Assembly: GCA_965263375.1 (NCBI GenBank)
Contig: OZ253669.1
Location: 62,001 to 126,000 of the forward strand
Length of the DNA: 64,000 nucleotides
Direction of reading: 5' to 3'
Source: JAJFFW01 sp965263375
GTDB lineage: Bacteria; Pseudomonadota; Alphaproteobacteria; Caulobacterales; Parvularculaceae
The position numbers and the translations under genes were made by a program. The notes under the pieces were generated by a model that did not search any database, was not told the DNA's origin, and saw only the letters and a list, made by a program, of their open reading frames with translations. Below are positions 17,634-27,559 of the stretch, piece after piece (positions within the stretch are counted from its first letter, which is position 1; each line of letters begins with the position of its first letter).

Positions 17634-19166
17634 CTACTCGTCTTTTTTCCCCTTGCTTGCTTCCTCATCAGAAACAACAAGCGGCATGGCGCTGTATTTC
17701 TTTATCGTGCGCATCTGATAGCGCAAAAACACCGCTTTCAGATCTTTCTTAAGCGCATTATCAATTTTCGCTTTAACATCATCGACGCTGCCAACTGGGT
17801 CCTTGTCGACTTCAAGGATCAACGCACCGCTTCTAAGACCAGCCTCATCAGCGGGACTGCCACGGCGAACGCCCGTTACAACGACCCCTTCGACGCCTTC
17901 AGGCAAACGATATTCCTCACGCAGATCATCATCCAGCTCTGATAGTCGAAGACCATAATCTTCCGACAAAGCATCGCCCTTGGCTGGGTTCGCCTTGCCC
18001 TCGGCCAGTTCTTCGGTTGATTTGCGCTTACCAAGCGTTACGTTGATGATTTTTTCCTGACCATCACGGAAGACTTTCACACGCGCCTTTTCGCCTGGAG
18101 AAATCGCAGATACAAATCGCGAAAGATCGCGCGTGTCTTCAATATCTTTTCCATTCAGTTCCACGATTAAGTCGCCGCTCTTAATGCCAGCCTTTTGCGC
18201 TGGCGCATCATCAAGAACCTCAACCACCAACACGCCATCATCATTTTTGCGCCCTAAAGAAGCGGCAATATCCTTCGTCACCTCTTGCATAGCAACGCCA
18301 AGCCAACCACGCGTAACAGATCCTTTATTGATCAATTGTTTGACGGTGGTTTCAGCAAGCTTTGCTGGGATCGCAAAGCCAATGCCAACACTGCCGCCGG
18401 TTGGCGAATAAATCGCGGTGTTAACGCCGATCACGCGGCCCTGACGATCAAATGTCGGCCCGCCGGAATTCCCCCGGTTAATCGATGCGCTAATCTGAAT
18501 AAAGTCAGTAAACTGGCTATTTTTTCGGCCTATGGCGGAGACAATTCCTTCCGTCACCGTCCCAGAAAGGCCAAATGGGTTGCCCACCGCCACAACAGGT
18601 TCGCCCACGCGCGGGGTCACATCACTAGCAAAGGAAACATATTTTTGCTTTTTATCCGCATCGACCTTTAAAACCGCAAGATCGGTTTCTGGGTCAACGC
18701 CGATAATTTCCGCCTCAAGCTCGTCGCCGCCATTTAACGAAACCAAGACGCGGCTTGCGCCTTCGACCACGTGATTATTGGTGACGACATGGCCTTGTTT
18801 ATCAATAAAAAAGCCTGAGCCTTGGGCCTGGGCTGTTTGCGGCGCGCCATCGTCACGGAACCCATCACGCTCTTGTGGGGCGAAACGGAACTGGAAAAAG
18901 TCCTCAAACTGGCTTGGCATGCGCGGGCCTTTTACTTCCCGCTCCACCAATATCGACACCACCGCTGGGCTGACTTCCTCCACCAAATCCGCAATCCATG
19001 TCTCGCCCCTATCAGCAACAGACATCGATAAAGACTGGGGCGCAAGCGGGGTCTGGCCTTGCGCATATGCGATCGCGCCGCCAGATGAAACGGCAAAAGC
19101 GCCCATAAGCGCGCAAACCGCCCCAAAGTTTCCATTTCGGTGAAGTGTCATATGTCGAAATTTCAT
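17634..19166 (-). CDS. Do/DegP-family periplasmic serine protease
   Basis: 510-residue HtrA/DegP protease-chaperone. A signal sequence is visible in the N-terminal 36 residues (GAVCALMGAFAVSSGGAIAYAQ). The catalytic triad is His132 (TNNHVVEG), Asp162 (DPETDLAVLK) and Ser234 (NRGNSGGPTF). Two PDZ domains follow, the first around GWLGVAMQEV to GDLIVELNGKDI and the second around EGVVVTGVRRGSPADEAGLRSG. An RFAPQ-containing LA loop precedes the protease core. It should degrade or refold damaged envelope proteins. Its position ahead of a response regulator and kinase suggests that it is both a target and part of the envelope-stress circuit. Confident family call. Confidence 0.95.
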   Translation of the reverse strand: MKFRHMTLHRNGNFGAVCALMGAFAVSSGGAIAYAQGQTPLAPQSLSMSVADRGETWIADLVEEVSPAVVSILVEREVKGPRMPSQFEDFFQFRFAPQERDGFRDDGAPQTAQAQGSGFFIDKQGHVVTNNHVVEGASRVLVSLNGGDELEAEIIGVDPETDLAVLKVDADKKQKYVSFASDVTPRVGEPVVAVGNPFGLSGTVTEGIVSAIGRKNSQFTDFIQISASINRGNSGGPTFDRQGRVIGVNTAIYSPTGGSVGIGFAIPAKLAETTVKQLINKGSVTRGWLGVAMQEVTKDIAASLGRKNDDGVLVVEVLDDAPAQKAGIKSGDLIVELNGKDIEDTRDLSRFVSAISPGEKARVKVFRDGQEKIINVTLGKRKSTEELAEGKANPAKGDALSEDYGLRLSELDDDLREEYRLPEGVEGVVVTGVRRGSPADEAGLRSGALILEVDKDPVGSVDDVKAKIDNALKKDLKAVFLRYQMRTIKKYSAMPLVVSDEEASKGKKDE

Positions 19167-19457
19167 CGTATCGTGCTTCCTACCATTACGCCCAACAAGC
19201 CATTAAGCCTTCAAAGATCACCCGCTGACATTACGCTCAGCGGCAGCCCTTAAAATGACATGACGCACAAATGCGGCTCGATAAAGGCGCGAAATCAAAC
19301 GGATTTCCAATTAAAACCTGTTAAACCCTTACATAGTAACCCTAAATTTCATCCTAAAGGGGCTGAAATTCAGATTATGGGGCCTTTTTAGGCGGCAAGA
19401 AAACATATCCACGATTTTCGGGCATGAACGCGCCAGGCGTTTATCGTTTGTCGGGCC

Positions 19458-20654
19458 TTATTCCTCATAAACGCTGCGGATCGCTACGGGCTCGCTGAGC
19501 ATGCGATGGACGGGGCATTTGCCCGCAATCTCAACCAGGCGCGCACGCTGTTCCGCATCCAAGTCGCCTTCAAGGTGGATTGTCTTGACCATCGCCCGGG
19601 CGGAATGAGCATCTTCGCCCTCTTCGCGGCGAACAGTAACTTCAGCGCTTTTAAGATTCCACTTTTTACGATTAGCGTACATGCGCATGGTTATTGCAGA
19701 ACATGCGGCGAGTGACGCCTCTAAGGTCCGCGTCGGATTGGGGCCGAGATCGCGCCCGCCTTCCGCCGCGCTCGCGTCAATCACAAAGGGATACCCATCG
19801 ATTGAGACGGCGGTTGCAAACGCCTCCCCCTCAATCAGACGCGCTGAGGCAGCGTCGTTCACGACAGGCGCAGCGGCTTTTGATATTTTTTGCGCGCCTA
19901 AGAAGCGTCCCGCCCAAGCGGCGATAACGTCTGCCGCATATCGCGCGTCTTGCGTTTTAGAGAGCAAGTGGTCCGCCGTGTCCAAACTAACATAGCTTTT
20001 TGGGTGTTTTGCGGCGATGAAAATCTTCGTGGCGTTTTCAACGCTTACCGTTTCATCAAGCGGCGCATGCAAGATCAATAAAGGCTTTTTCAACGCAGCA
20101 ACCGCGTCGGTGACTTTCTGGGCTTGTAAATCCTCAATGAATTGCCGCTTAATCGTAAAGGGCCGCCCAGCGAGGTTCACCTCAGCGACGCCTTTTTCTT
20201 CAATCTCTTTCTTCTTGTCGCCAAATTGCGCCGCGACATGGGCGGCATCAGCAGGCGCCCCGATAACAGCAACCCCTTTGACAGACGGCAAGGAACCGGC
20301 CGCAACCAACACCGCCGCGCCGCCAAGGCTGTGGCCAATTAAAATTTCAGGCGCTTGATAGTCGCGCTCCAAAAACTCTGCTGCTTTCAAAAGGTCCGCC
20401 ACATTGGAGGAGAAATTGGTGTTCGCAAAGTCTCCTTGTGAAAAGCCAAGCCCTGTAAAATCAAACCGCAGGACGGCGATGCCCTGCTCGCTTAACGCCC
20501 GGGTGACGGTGCGGGCGGCTTTGATATCTTTTGAGCAAGAAAAACAATGAGCGAAAAGCGCATAAGCGCGCACCGGCCCTTCCGGCATTTCAAGGGCGGC
20601 GGCAAGCTGGCCCTCAGACCCGTCGAATACTGCCTTGATTGTCTGTCCGCCCAT
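19458..20654 (-). CDS. Alpha/beta hydrolase fused to OsmC-like peroxide-reduction domain
   Basis: 398-residue fusion. Residues 1-255 form a serine hydrolase of the dienelactone-hydrolase type, with nucleophile Ser109 in IGHSLGGAAV, an oxyanion region HCFSCSKD and a candidate acid/His pair in ILHAPLDETV and DTADHLLS. Residues from about 265 form an OsmC/Ohr domain with its two conserved cysteines (SLAACSAITMRMYANR and AGKCPVHRMLSEP). Ohr/OsmC proteins reduce organic hydroperoxides using these thiols. The fusion suggests hydrolysis of an oxidised or esterified lipid coupled to hydroperoxide detoxification; this is inference. Such fusions are known in proteobacteria. It appears monocistronic. 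Confidence 0.9.
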   Translation of the reverse strand: MGGQTIKAVFDGSEGQLAAALEMPEGPVRAYALFAHCFSCSKDIKAARTVTRALSEQGIAVLRFDFTGLGFSQGDFANTNFSSNVADLLKAAEFLERDYQAPEILIGHSLGGAAVLVAAGSLPSVKGVAVIGAPADAAHVAAQFGDKKKEIEEKGVAEVNLAGRPFTIKRQFIEDLQAQKVTDAVAALKKPLLILHAPLDETVSVENATKIFIAAKHPKSYVSLDTADHLLSKTQDARYAADVIAAWAGRFLGAQKISKAAAPVVNDAASARLIEGEAFATAVSIDGYPFVIDASAAEGGRDLGPNPTRTLEASLAACSAITMRMYANRKKWNLKSAEVTVRREEGEDAHSARAMVKTIHLEGDLDAEQRARLVEIAGKCPVHRMLSEPVAIRSVYEE

Positions 20655-20885
20655 CGCCCGCTCTCCTATTCTCTTTCCTATCGCTTATAGACAATATGGT
20701 GCAGACACCGAAACAGCAAAGCAGCTATGTCGTAAATGTGATTGGATGTGGCGGCGTGGTTGTCACCCCCCGCACTACAAGCGGAAGGCGCCCCAAAAGA
20801 GCCGCAAAAAGGGGATGAGTTTTCACGTCGCTGAGATGTGAACTCATTGCCCAGTTCTGGCCCCCATGGTCAAGCCACCTGGCCC

Positions 20886-22364
20886 TTAAGCCGAAACCGC
20901 CGCGGCGCTCGCCTTATCGCGCAGCAGCCCAATCTCGTCATCAGCAAAGAGCGGCGAGATAAGATCGAGGGTTTGCGTCATCAAGCGGCGCGCTTGGACC
21001 CGGTCGTCCCCTTCGGCGGCGCGTATCTCCGTAACAAGATCATTAGCGTATTGGCGTGCTTGGTCCGTGGCTTCGTCGACCAGGGCGCGCACCGTTCGGC
21101 GCTCATGCAGGCGGCGCATCGCATCGCCCATCCGCGCTAAAAAGACTGCCGCTTCTTGGCTAGCGCGTTCTGTTTCAGGCAAGATTTCCTGCAAAATATC
21201 TGGGCGAACAGACATCAACCGGCTGGACCCGCCCGATTGGCGCACGGGCATCGCCTCACGCATGGCGGCGACGGATTGTTCAGCAAACCGCTCAAGCGCT
21301 TCGGCGGCGACGTCACGGCACGCTTCAATCCGGTTTAAAAAGACGCTGTCGCTATAGCGCGCCGCTTCCATCTGCATGCCATCGGCGTATTCTGTAAAAT
21401 GGGCAAGCCGCAACTCAGCATTAGCCGGAACAAAATCTTGCGAAGCTTCATGTTCCAGGCCGCGCGCAAGCTCTTCAAGTTCGTAAAACAGCATCTCCCC
21501 GATAACGCTGGCGTCATGCCGCGCGAAGGGCAGATTTTCATCCTTAGCTCGATTAAGATGGTAATAAATACTTAAAGACCGCCATGGGGTCTCCATCCGA
21601 GCGGCGAGCCGCAATAGAGAATAAACCGCTGCATCAGGCGCCTCTTCATAGGCTGCGCCGTAAAGGCCCCGCACCGTATAAAGATCTTGTTGGGTTAAGA
21701 TCGATACGGGTTTTGCAAACGCCTCTTGCACACTGACAAGATGTTCCACACCGGACATCATGGTTTGAAGCTCAATAAAATCTTCATACCCGCCTTCACC
21801 GCCGAGGCGCTGAACAAGACGAGCGTGATAGGCTTCATTTGCTTTCGCGCGATCAACCAATTTGCCGATGCTATGGGCCGCGGCTGGATAAAGCGCATCA
21901 AGAATAATCTTTAAATCGGTTGAGCGTCGGCGATCGCCCTTTTTCTTTTCGCCATCAAGGGCGTCCACCAATTTACCCGTTAGCCGTTGCACGCTGGCGC
22001 AGGACGGATCATTTTGCAAAATCGCCCAGATCGGATCAAGCGATGTGCGGGCAATGCGCGCCTGACGTTTGCGGCCCTGACGTTCGGGGATGAAGAAATC
22101 TTCAAATGGCTCATAAAATTTCCGCTTCGCCGTCATCGGGCGGGTTGGAAATTTTTCGTCCTGCTCAAACAATTTCCGGCGCAAGGTCGTGAGCATTTCC
22201 TGATGGGGAAGCCCCTCGCCGCCATAGGCGTAGTCACTTTCAAGAGCGGTAAAAAGCTTACCAGCGCTTGCGGACGGTAAAGCGCCCAGGAACGTCTGCA
22301 GACGTTCTTTCTTGTCTGGGGAAAGGGCCGCTTGCTTAAGCGACGTGATCTGCGGGTCTGTCAT
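20886..22364 (-). CDS. Conserved hypothetical protein, 492 aa, helical
   Basis: I do not recognise a family. The frame is long, uses codons like its neighbours and starts MTDPQITSLKQAAL with an alphaproteobacterial composition. The protein has no signal peptide or membrane segment and looks predominantly alpha-helical. A basic/charged stretch (DGEKKKGDRRRS) lies at about 140-151, and long amphipathic helices in the last 150 residues could form coiled coils (ETERASQEAAVFLARMGDAM). A cytoplasmic structural or regulatory role is possible but unsupported. It lies between the hydrolase-OsmC and DnaJ-type genes on the same strand, with about 200-bp gaps on each side, so it is probably its own transcription unit. 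Confidence 0.75.
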   Translation of the reverse strand: MTDPQITSLKQAALSPDKKERLQTFLGALPSASAGKLFTALESDYAYGGEGLPHQEMLTTLRRKLFEQDEKFPTRPMTAKRKFYEPFEDFFIPERQGRKRQARIARTSLDPIWAILQNDPSCASVQRLTGKLVDALDGEKKKGDRRRSTDLKIILDALYPAAAHSIGKLVDRAKANEAYHARLVQRLGGEGGYEDFIELQTMMSGVEHLVSVQEAFAKPVSILTQQDLYTVRGLYGAAYEEAPDAAVYSLLRLAARMETPWRSLSIYYHLNRAKDENLPFARHDASVIGEMLFYELEELARGLEHEASQDFVPANAELRLAHFTEYADGMQMEAARYSDSVFLNRIEACRDVAAEALERFAEQSVAAMREAMPVRQSGGSSRLMSVRPDILQEILPETERASQEAAVFLARMGDAMRRLHERRTVRALVDEATDQARQYANDLVTEIRAAEGDDRVQARRLMTQTLDLISPLFADDEIGLLRDKASAAAVSA

Positions 22365-22564
22365 CTTCCGCTCTTAACCTTCGCTGGCGCATCACCCTGC
22401 GCACAATGCTCGCCCTCTCGCTTCCCCCGTAAGACGTCACGCGCGAAAGATGCAAACCAATCCATATTCGCCTACTATTTCATGCGTCGTAAAATATGCA
22501 AATTCGGCGCCGCAGCATAGGGGCAAATATGATCAAGAGGGTGTAAAAGTTTAACGCGCCAGCC

Positions 22565-23515
22565 TTAAGCGCGCTGGGTTTTCTTTTGGGGTTGGGCGCT
22601 GGCGCCTTCATCCCAATCACGCACGAACGCCTCAAGCGCTGCATCGCCGCCCTGGGGCAGCATGATCTTCAGCTTTACGTAATGGTCGCCAGGATCAGCG
22701 CCTTTACCCGGATCAACCCCGCGCCCCTTCAAGCGTAAGATAACGCCAGAGCTTGAATTTTTCGGAACCGTAACAGTCACATCACCATGGATGGTTGGGG
22801 TGGTGATCTTTCCGCCCAGTACTGCTTCTTTTAACGAAACCGGCGCTTCGACATGAATGTCGCCGCCATCGCGTTCGAAATATTCATGGGGCGTGATTTT
22901 CGCTTCAACATACACATCACCAGCAGGACCGCCATTCACCCCAGGTTCGCCCTGACCGCGCAGACGCAAAGTCTGGCCATCTTCAAGGCCAGCTGGGATC
23001 GCGATATCAAGCTTGCGCCCATCGGGCATGGTGACCCGGCGTTTGGCGCCGGTGACGGCATCCAAAAACGCCACCTCAAGGCGATACCGTAAATCCCGCC
23101 CGCGCATGGCGGAAGAACGCCGATTGCCGAACAGATCAGCAAAGATATCGCCTAAATCCTCAAAAGACGCGCCGCCCTGCGGTCCACCTTGATGAGGGCC
23201 CCCTTGATGCGCGCCTCCTTGGTGAGGTCCGCCATAAGGCCCGCCAGCGCCGCGTCCACCGCCCGCGCCATAAGGATTGTATCCGCGTTCACGCCCATCA
23301 GCATCGATTTCACCGCGATCAAATCGCTTGCGCTTATCAGCATCGCCGATGATTTCAAACGCTGCAGAAATCTCTTTGAACTTTTCTTCAGCCTTTTTAT
23401 CGCCAGGATTGCGGTCTGGATGATACTCTTTCGCGAGCTTACGGAAGGCGCTGCGGATCTCCGCCTCGCTCGCCGCTGTCGTCAGTCCCAAAACGCGATA
23501 AGGGTTTTTCGCCAA
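22565..23515 (-). CDS. DnaJ-class molecular chaperone (CbpA-like, type II)
   Basis: 316-residue J-domain protein. The TTG at 23515 is chosen because it gives the standard family start, MAKNPYRVLGL, with GGAAGGA nine bases upstream; an ATG at 23542 would add nine unrelated residues. The J domain contains the HPD motif (KLAKEYHPDRNPGDKKAEEKF) that stimulates DnaK ATPase. A Gly/Pro/His/Gln-rich linker with repeated HQGG units follows, then two C-terminal substrate-binding beta domains (DVYVEAKITPHEYFERDGGDIHVEAPVSLKEAVLGG). The zinc-finger Cys motifs of type I DnaJ are absent, as in CbpA. It lies just downstream of the GTA cluster but is not a GTA gene. Confidence 0.9.
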   Translation of the reverse strand: MAKNPYRVLGLTTAASEAEIRSAFRKLAKEYHPDRNPGDKKAEEKFKEISAAFEIIGDADKRKRFDRGEIDADGRERGYNPYGAGGGRGAGGPYGGPHQGGAHQGGPHQGGPQGGASFEDLGDIFADLFGNRRSSAMRGRDLRYRLEVAFLDAVTGAKRRVTMPDGRKLDIAIPAGLEDGQTLRLRGQGEPGVNGGPAGDVYVEAKITPHEYFERDGGDIHVEAPVSLKEAVLGGKITTPTIHGDVTVTVPKNSSSGVILRLKGRGVDPGKGADPGDHYVKLKIMLPQGGDAALEAFVRDWDEGASAQPQKKTQRA

Positions 23516-23683
23516 AACGCTATTCCTTCCATCCCCACACATTTCCCGCCCTTCACAAACACGTAAAGCAGGAAGCAGCAGAAATAAGTGATTTTAGCCA
23601 AAAATGAAGGGCTAAAGGTTAATTTGGCGCATCGAGCATAATCGTCTGGGTCGATTTCTCCCACAAGGTGGTGAAAATTTTAT

Positions 23684-26600
23684 CTAACCGTGCCTGCCCT
23701 CAGCCCCCCAACCGACACGGTCAGACCATTGGCGCACACCAAAGACTAAAATTCCTGAAAGCCCGCTAGGGCCAAAATCAGCAGAAACATCCGCCGCCAA
23801 ATAGAGATAACGATCATCACTCACCTCGACCACCCGCACCGCGTTCGCCCCATCATAGATCGTCATTTGATATCGCTCTAACGCTTCACCAAGGGGAACC
23901 TCACCCCTCCACGGGTCGCCGCCAATGCGGCTACGGCGGATCCAGGAGAGGTCGTAATCGCCGTTAGATTGCCGCGCCGCTTTTAAGTGCACTGGCGCAA
24001 GCGGCTGCAGGCCGCGCGCGGACATGACGAGATTGGCGCTTGCAAAATTCTCACCTGTCGGCGCTTCACCCGCCGGGCCAGCGAACCAGGTGAGCGCCTC
24101 ACCGCGCAAGTCGGCGGAAAACGCAGGCTGGACAGCAAGACCGTTTAACAAAACAACCCGCGCGCCAATATCGGCGCCCGCGGCCGCTTCAGCCTCGCCC
24201 CCCGCTTGCCCTCGAAGCAGCATCGATAGCACCCACGATCCATCACCTTGCAAAACAGCGTCACGGAATTGAAAGATTTCATAGTCGCCTGTCGCGTTTT
24301 CCACCGCCATCGCGTTTGCGCCCGCCAACACCTCATCCTGCGATGCAGAAGCAAGGGCCCCCGACAAAAGCCGCACCCTGATGGAACGATAATCCCAACG
24401 CCCTGAAAATCCGGCGGGCAATGCGGTCTCTAACCGCCCCATGACTGCGGCGGTCAACGCCTCGCCCCCATAAACCGGGTTCGCACCCAATGCCGAGCGA
24501 TAGAGCGCAACGCCCCCCGGCCAGGGCGCCGCATAGACCGCAAACCATGGCGCGGCTGGGTCCGCGCGATCATCAAAGAGGGGCAAATCCATCAGCGCCC
24601 AGCTTGGCGCGCCAAAGACCGGCAGCACGCTCGGCGCGGAAAACGCCAGCGGGCCAAGCGGCGCATCATAAACGGCGGGCGAAACCCGAACGGCCTCCAC
24701 CTCCCGGCGTTCACTGTCAACAATATCGGTTATCCGGTAAAACCGCGGGCCATCGTCAAGATCAACGCTAATACTGTCCCCTGGCTCTAAATTAAGCGCC
24801 GTTAGCGGCAAGGAAAACCGCAAACTCTCGCGCATCACCCAAGCATCAGCCAGAATTGAGCGCGCCCGCGCCTCCGCAATAGCTGGTGTAAGGATGATCG
24901 ACGCCTCGGCGCCCGCCTCACGAAGAGAAGAAACGCCCGGCGCGCGCGCCGCCGCCACCGCGGGCGTATAGTCCGCCCCGGCGTCAATATATCCCAAACG
25001 AAAAGCCCCAGGCAGATCGCTTTCTTGCGCCAGGGCAAGCGAAAACGGCTCATTCCCCGTATCGACAAAATCATCCCGCGTGAAACTCGCCGCTGGTTCC
25101 GCGTCACGCGGCTGGAAGCGCAAAGTCTTGCCGCTTTCAACCAAATCAAATTGAAAAATCTTCGCGAGGGGATCAATCATCGCCCGCGGCGACAATGGGC
25201 GGTCAGCCACATAACCGCCGACAACAGCCTTTAAGCGTGAAGCAGAAACATTCGTCGCCCCTGCCTCGCCCGCTAATTCCTTGATCAATAAATCCAGGGG
25301 CGCGCGGCCCGCCCGGCCATTTAACCAATGCCCCGTTTCCCAGTTAGCGTAATCGCCCCAAGTCTCTTGCAGAGCCGGAAAAAAAGGATAAGGCCGCGCA
25401 TCCCACGCATAAACATAGAATTCATCTGCATCCACCATAGGCTCGCCATATAGCGAAGAGATCGGATTATTCGCAGCATCCCGCCAAAACCCGTGAAGCG
25501 CTTCTAAAAAGCGTCGCTGGGCCAGATCATCCGATACGCCGGATGAATAGTAGGGAACAGCACTTTCAGAAGATTTCGGATCGACAAAAACGTTCGGCTG
25601 ATTAGCCCCGCGATCAATCGCTGGACACCCCGTTTCGGTAAAATAAAATGGCTTACTGCGCGGCGCCCACACGGTGGGGGCCGCATCGCGCACCCCGCCC
25701 GGGCGATTATAATGCGCGTTTTCCCACCAGCTTTTTAAATCTTTATAACGATAAACCCATGGCTCGCCATAGGCGCCATCTGTTATCGGCGTTCTTATCT
25801 GATTGTCGCGGTCCGCCGCGCTTGCATAAAACCAATCATACCCCTCCCCGCCCATAACATTTGCTTTTAGATAAGCCTGGTCATATGGCCCTTGATATCC
25901 GGCAAGCGCATCAAGATGGGCGAACCCATCGCGCCAATCAGCCAGCGGCATATAATTATCAATACCGATGAAATCGACATGAGCGCTCGCCCAAAAAGGA
26001 TCGAGGTGAAAGTGAACATCGCCAGAGCCATCCGCTGGCTGATGCCCAAAATATTCAGACCAATCAGCGCCGTAGGATATTTGTGTCTGCGCCCCTAAAA
26101 CGGATCGCACATCCGCCGCGAGCGCGATAAGCGCGTCCACCATGGGGTAACTGCTTGGCCCGCTGCGCGCCGTTGTTAGTCCGCGAAGCTCAGACCCGAT
26201 CATAAATCGATCAACGCCCCCCGCGGCGGCGCAAAGGAATGCATAGTGCAAGATCATCCGCCGGAAAGACCATTCAACCGGTCCGGAATAAACAACGCTA
26301 TTGCCGACGATCGAAAAATCACTGGGCGCCGCGGTTCCCATAAAACTTGCAACGTCACTTGCAGCCGCCGCCGTCTTATCATTGCCCCCCACGGTAATAC
26401 GCCCCCGCCAAGGGAATGGCGCCTGGGCGGAGGCTCCATAAGGATCGGGCAGGCTGTTAGCTGGGCCAATATCCATCAAAATAAAGGGATGAAACATTAC
26501 GTTTAGGCCCTTGGCCTTCATCGCGCCAATCGCCTCAATCACCGTTTCATCATCGGGCGTGCCGCCATAGGCCGGGGCGCCGTTTAAGGTGCTGATCAAT

Positions 26601-27559
26601 GACGCCCCGGCCCGGTCGACCCCGCCGCCGCGCCAAGCCCGCGGGGTTGTTTGCTTAATCGCTGTCTCAACGCCTGGCCGCAACTGACATGACCCAGCGC
26701 GCAAGTCATCGCCAAACCACGATACCACCAACGAGACCGAAGCCAAATTTGGCAATACGGCGAGCGCACTTTCCAAAGAAGCCGAAAAATCAGTAACGCC
26801 ATCATTATTATGGATGTTCTCTGACTTTACCTCCCCCTCGGTAACAGTCTGTTTTATCGTAGTTGCACCGTATACAAACTCTCCTGATCCTGGAATCATT
26901 GTTATCGCTGTTAGCGCATTTTCCAAGACATCTGGCTCACTTCGTCCTAAACGCCGTTCCACCTCAAAAGAAAATTGTGGGATGCGATTGCCAAATTGCG
27001 TCAGCGGTAAATGTTCAAAGACAATATAGGCAAGACCGCGAAACCCGGGCGCAGCGCCTTCCACCGCTTCGATCAGCGGGTCTGGGTCTTGCGTTTCACC
27101 GCCCTCGTAAAGGCGCGTATTAAGGCCCGATAGATTAAGCGGCTTTCCATCCGCCCATACACGGCCGATACGATCAATTTCTCCTTCACAAAGGCCGATC
27201 GCCAAGGATGCTGTGTAAATATACTCCGTTGTCGTTGTTTGCGACGCCGGTCCGCCTTTCCCCCCGCTTGACTGGGTTGTTTGCTGAGTTTCTTCTTTAA
27301 AGTCCGCCGCCCAAATAACCTGCCCCGCAACCCGCGCGCGCCCATAGACCCTTAAAATACCCGCCCCTTCGGTTGAAGCTTGGACGGTCATCGCTTCTAA
27401 CCTTGGGCCGTCGATTGTTCTTTTTTGGGGGCCAAAAATTAATCTTTCCGCCGACGCCGCCGCGAAATTCGCTGCTGTCGCCGCAACGGTTTGAACAAGC
27501 GCGGCGCGCAACCCGTTGCTGGCCGCCGCCGAACCCGCCGTTACAAGTAGTTGCGCCAT
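23684..27559 (-). CDS. GTA host-specificity / tail tip protein (gp15, GTA TIM-barrel)
   Basis: 1291 residues, matching RcGTA gp15 (about 1300). An N-terminal hydrophobic stretch precedes a tail-hub-like region. A central TIM-barrel-like glycoside-hydrolase domain follows, with motifs such as MFHPFILMDIG, FMIGSELRGLT, ISYGADWSEYFGH, FIGIDNYMPLADW and KPFYFTETGCPAIDRG. A phage tail-3 type region occupies the C-terminal third. It should form the central baseplate hub and fibre that recognises and perhaps trims the recipient envelope. Its ATG overlaps the gp14 stop. It is the last gene of the GTA operon, with the DnaJ-type gene next. Confidence 0.95.
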   Translation of the reverse strand: MAQLLVTAGSAAASNGLRAALVQTVAATAANFAAASAERLIFGPQKRTIDGPRLEAMTVQASTEGAGILRVYGRARVAGQVIWAADFKEETQQTTQSSGGKGGPASQTTTTEYIYTASLAIGLCEGEIDRIGRVWADGKPLNLSGLNTRLYEGGETQDPDPLIEAVEGAAPGFRGLAYIVFEHLPLTQFGNRIPQFSFEVERRLGRSEPDVLENALTAITMIPGSGEFVYGATTIKQTVTEGEVKSENIHNNDGVTDFSASLESALAVLPNLASVSLVVSWFGDDLRAGSCQLRPGVETAIKQTTPRAWRGGGVDRAGASLISTLNGAPAYGGTPDDETVIEAIGAMKAKGLNVMFHPFILMDIGPANSLPDPYGASAQAPFPWRGRITVGGNDKTAAAASDVASFMGTAAPSDFSIVGNSVVYSGPVEWSFRRMILHYAFLCAAAGGVDRFMIGSELRGLTTARSGPSSYPMVDALIALAADVRSVLGAQTQISYGADWSEYFGHQPADGSGDVHFHLDPFWASAHVDFIGIDNYMPLADWRDGFAHLDALAGYQGPYDQAYLKANVMGGEGYDWFYASAADRDNQIRTPITDGAYGEPWVYRYKDLKSWWENAHYNRPGGVRDAAPTVWAPRSKPFYFTETGCPAIDRGANQPNVFVDPKSSESAVPYYSSGVSDDLAQRRFLEALHGFWRDAANNPISSLYGEPMVDADEFYVYAWDARPYPFFPALQETWGDYANWETGHWLNGRAGRAPLDLLIKELAGEAGATNVSASRLKAVVGGYVADRPLSPRAMIDPLAKIFQFDLVESGKTLRFQPRDAEPAASFTRDDFVDTGNEPFSLALAQESDLPGAFRLGYIDAGADYTPAVAAARAPGVSSLREAGAEASIILTPAIAEARARSILADAWVMRESLRFSLPLTALNLEPGDSISVDLDDGPRFYRITDIVDSERREVEAVRVSPAVYDAPLGPLAFSAPSVLPVFGAPSWALMDLPLFDDRADPAAPWFAVYAAPWPGGVALYRSALGANPVYGGEALTAAVMGRLETALPAGFSGRWDYRSIRVRLLSGALASASQDEVLAGANAMAVENATGDYEIFQFRDAVLQGDGSWVLSMLLRGQAGGEAEAAAGADIGARVVLLNGLAVQPAFSADLRGEALTWFAGPAGEAPTGENFASANLVMSARGLQPLAPVHLKAARQSNGDYDLSWIRRSRIGGDPWRGEVPLGEALERYQMTIYDGANAVRVVEVSDDRYLYLAADVSADFGPSGLSGILVFGVRQWSDRVGWGAEGRHG

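Noticed and set aside
19167..19457. CtrA site upstream of degP
   Set aside because: TTAA-N6-TTAA has the wrong spacing.
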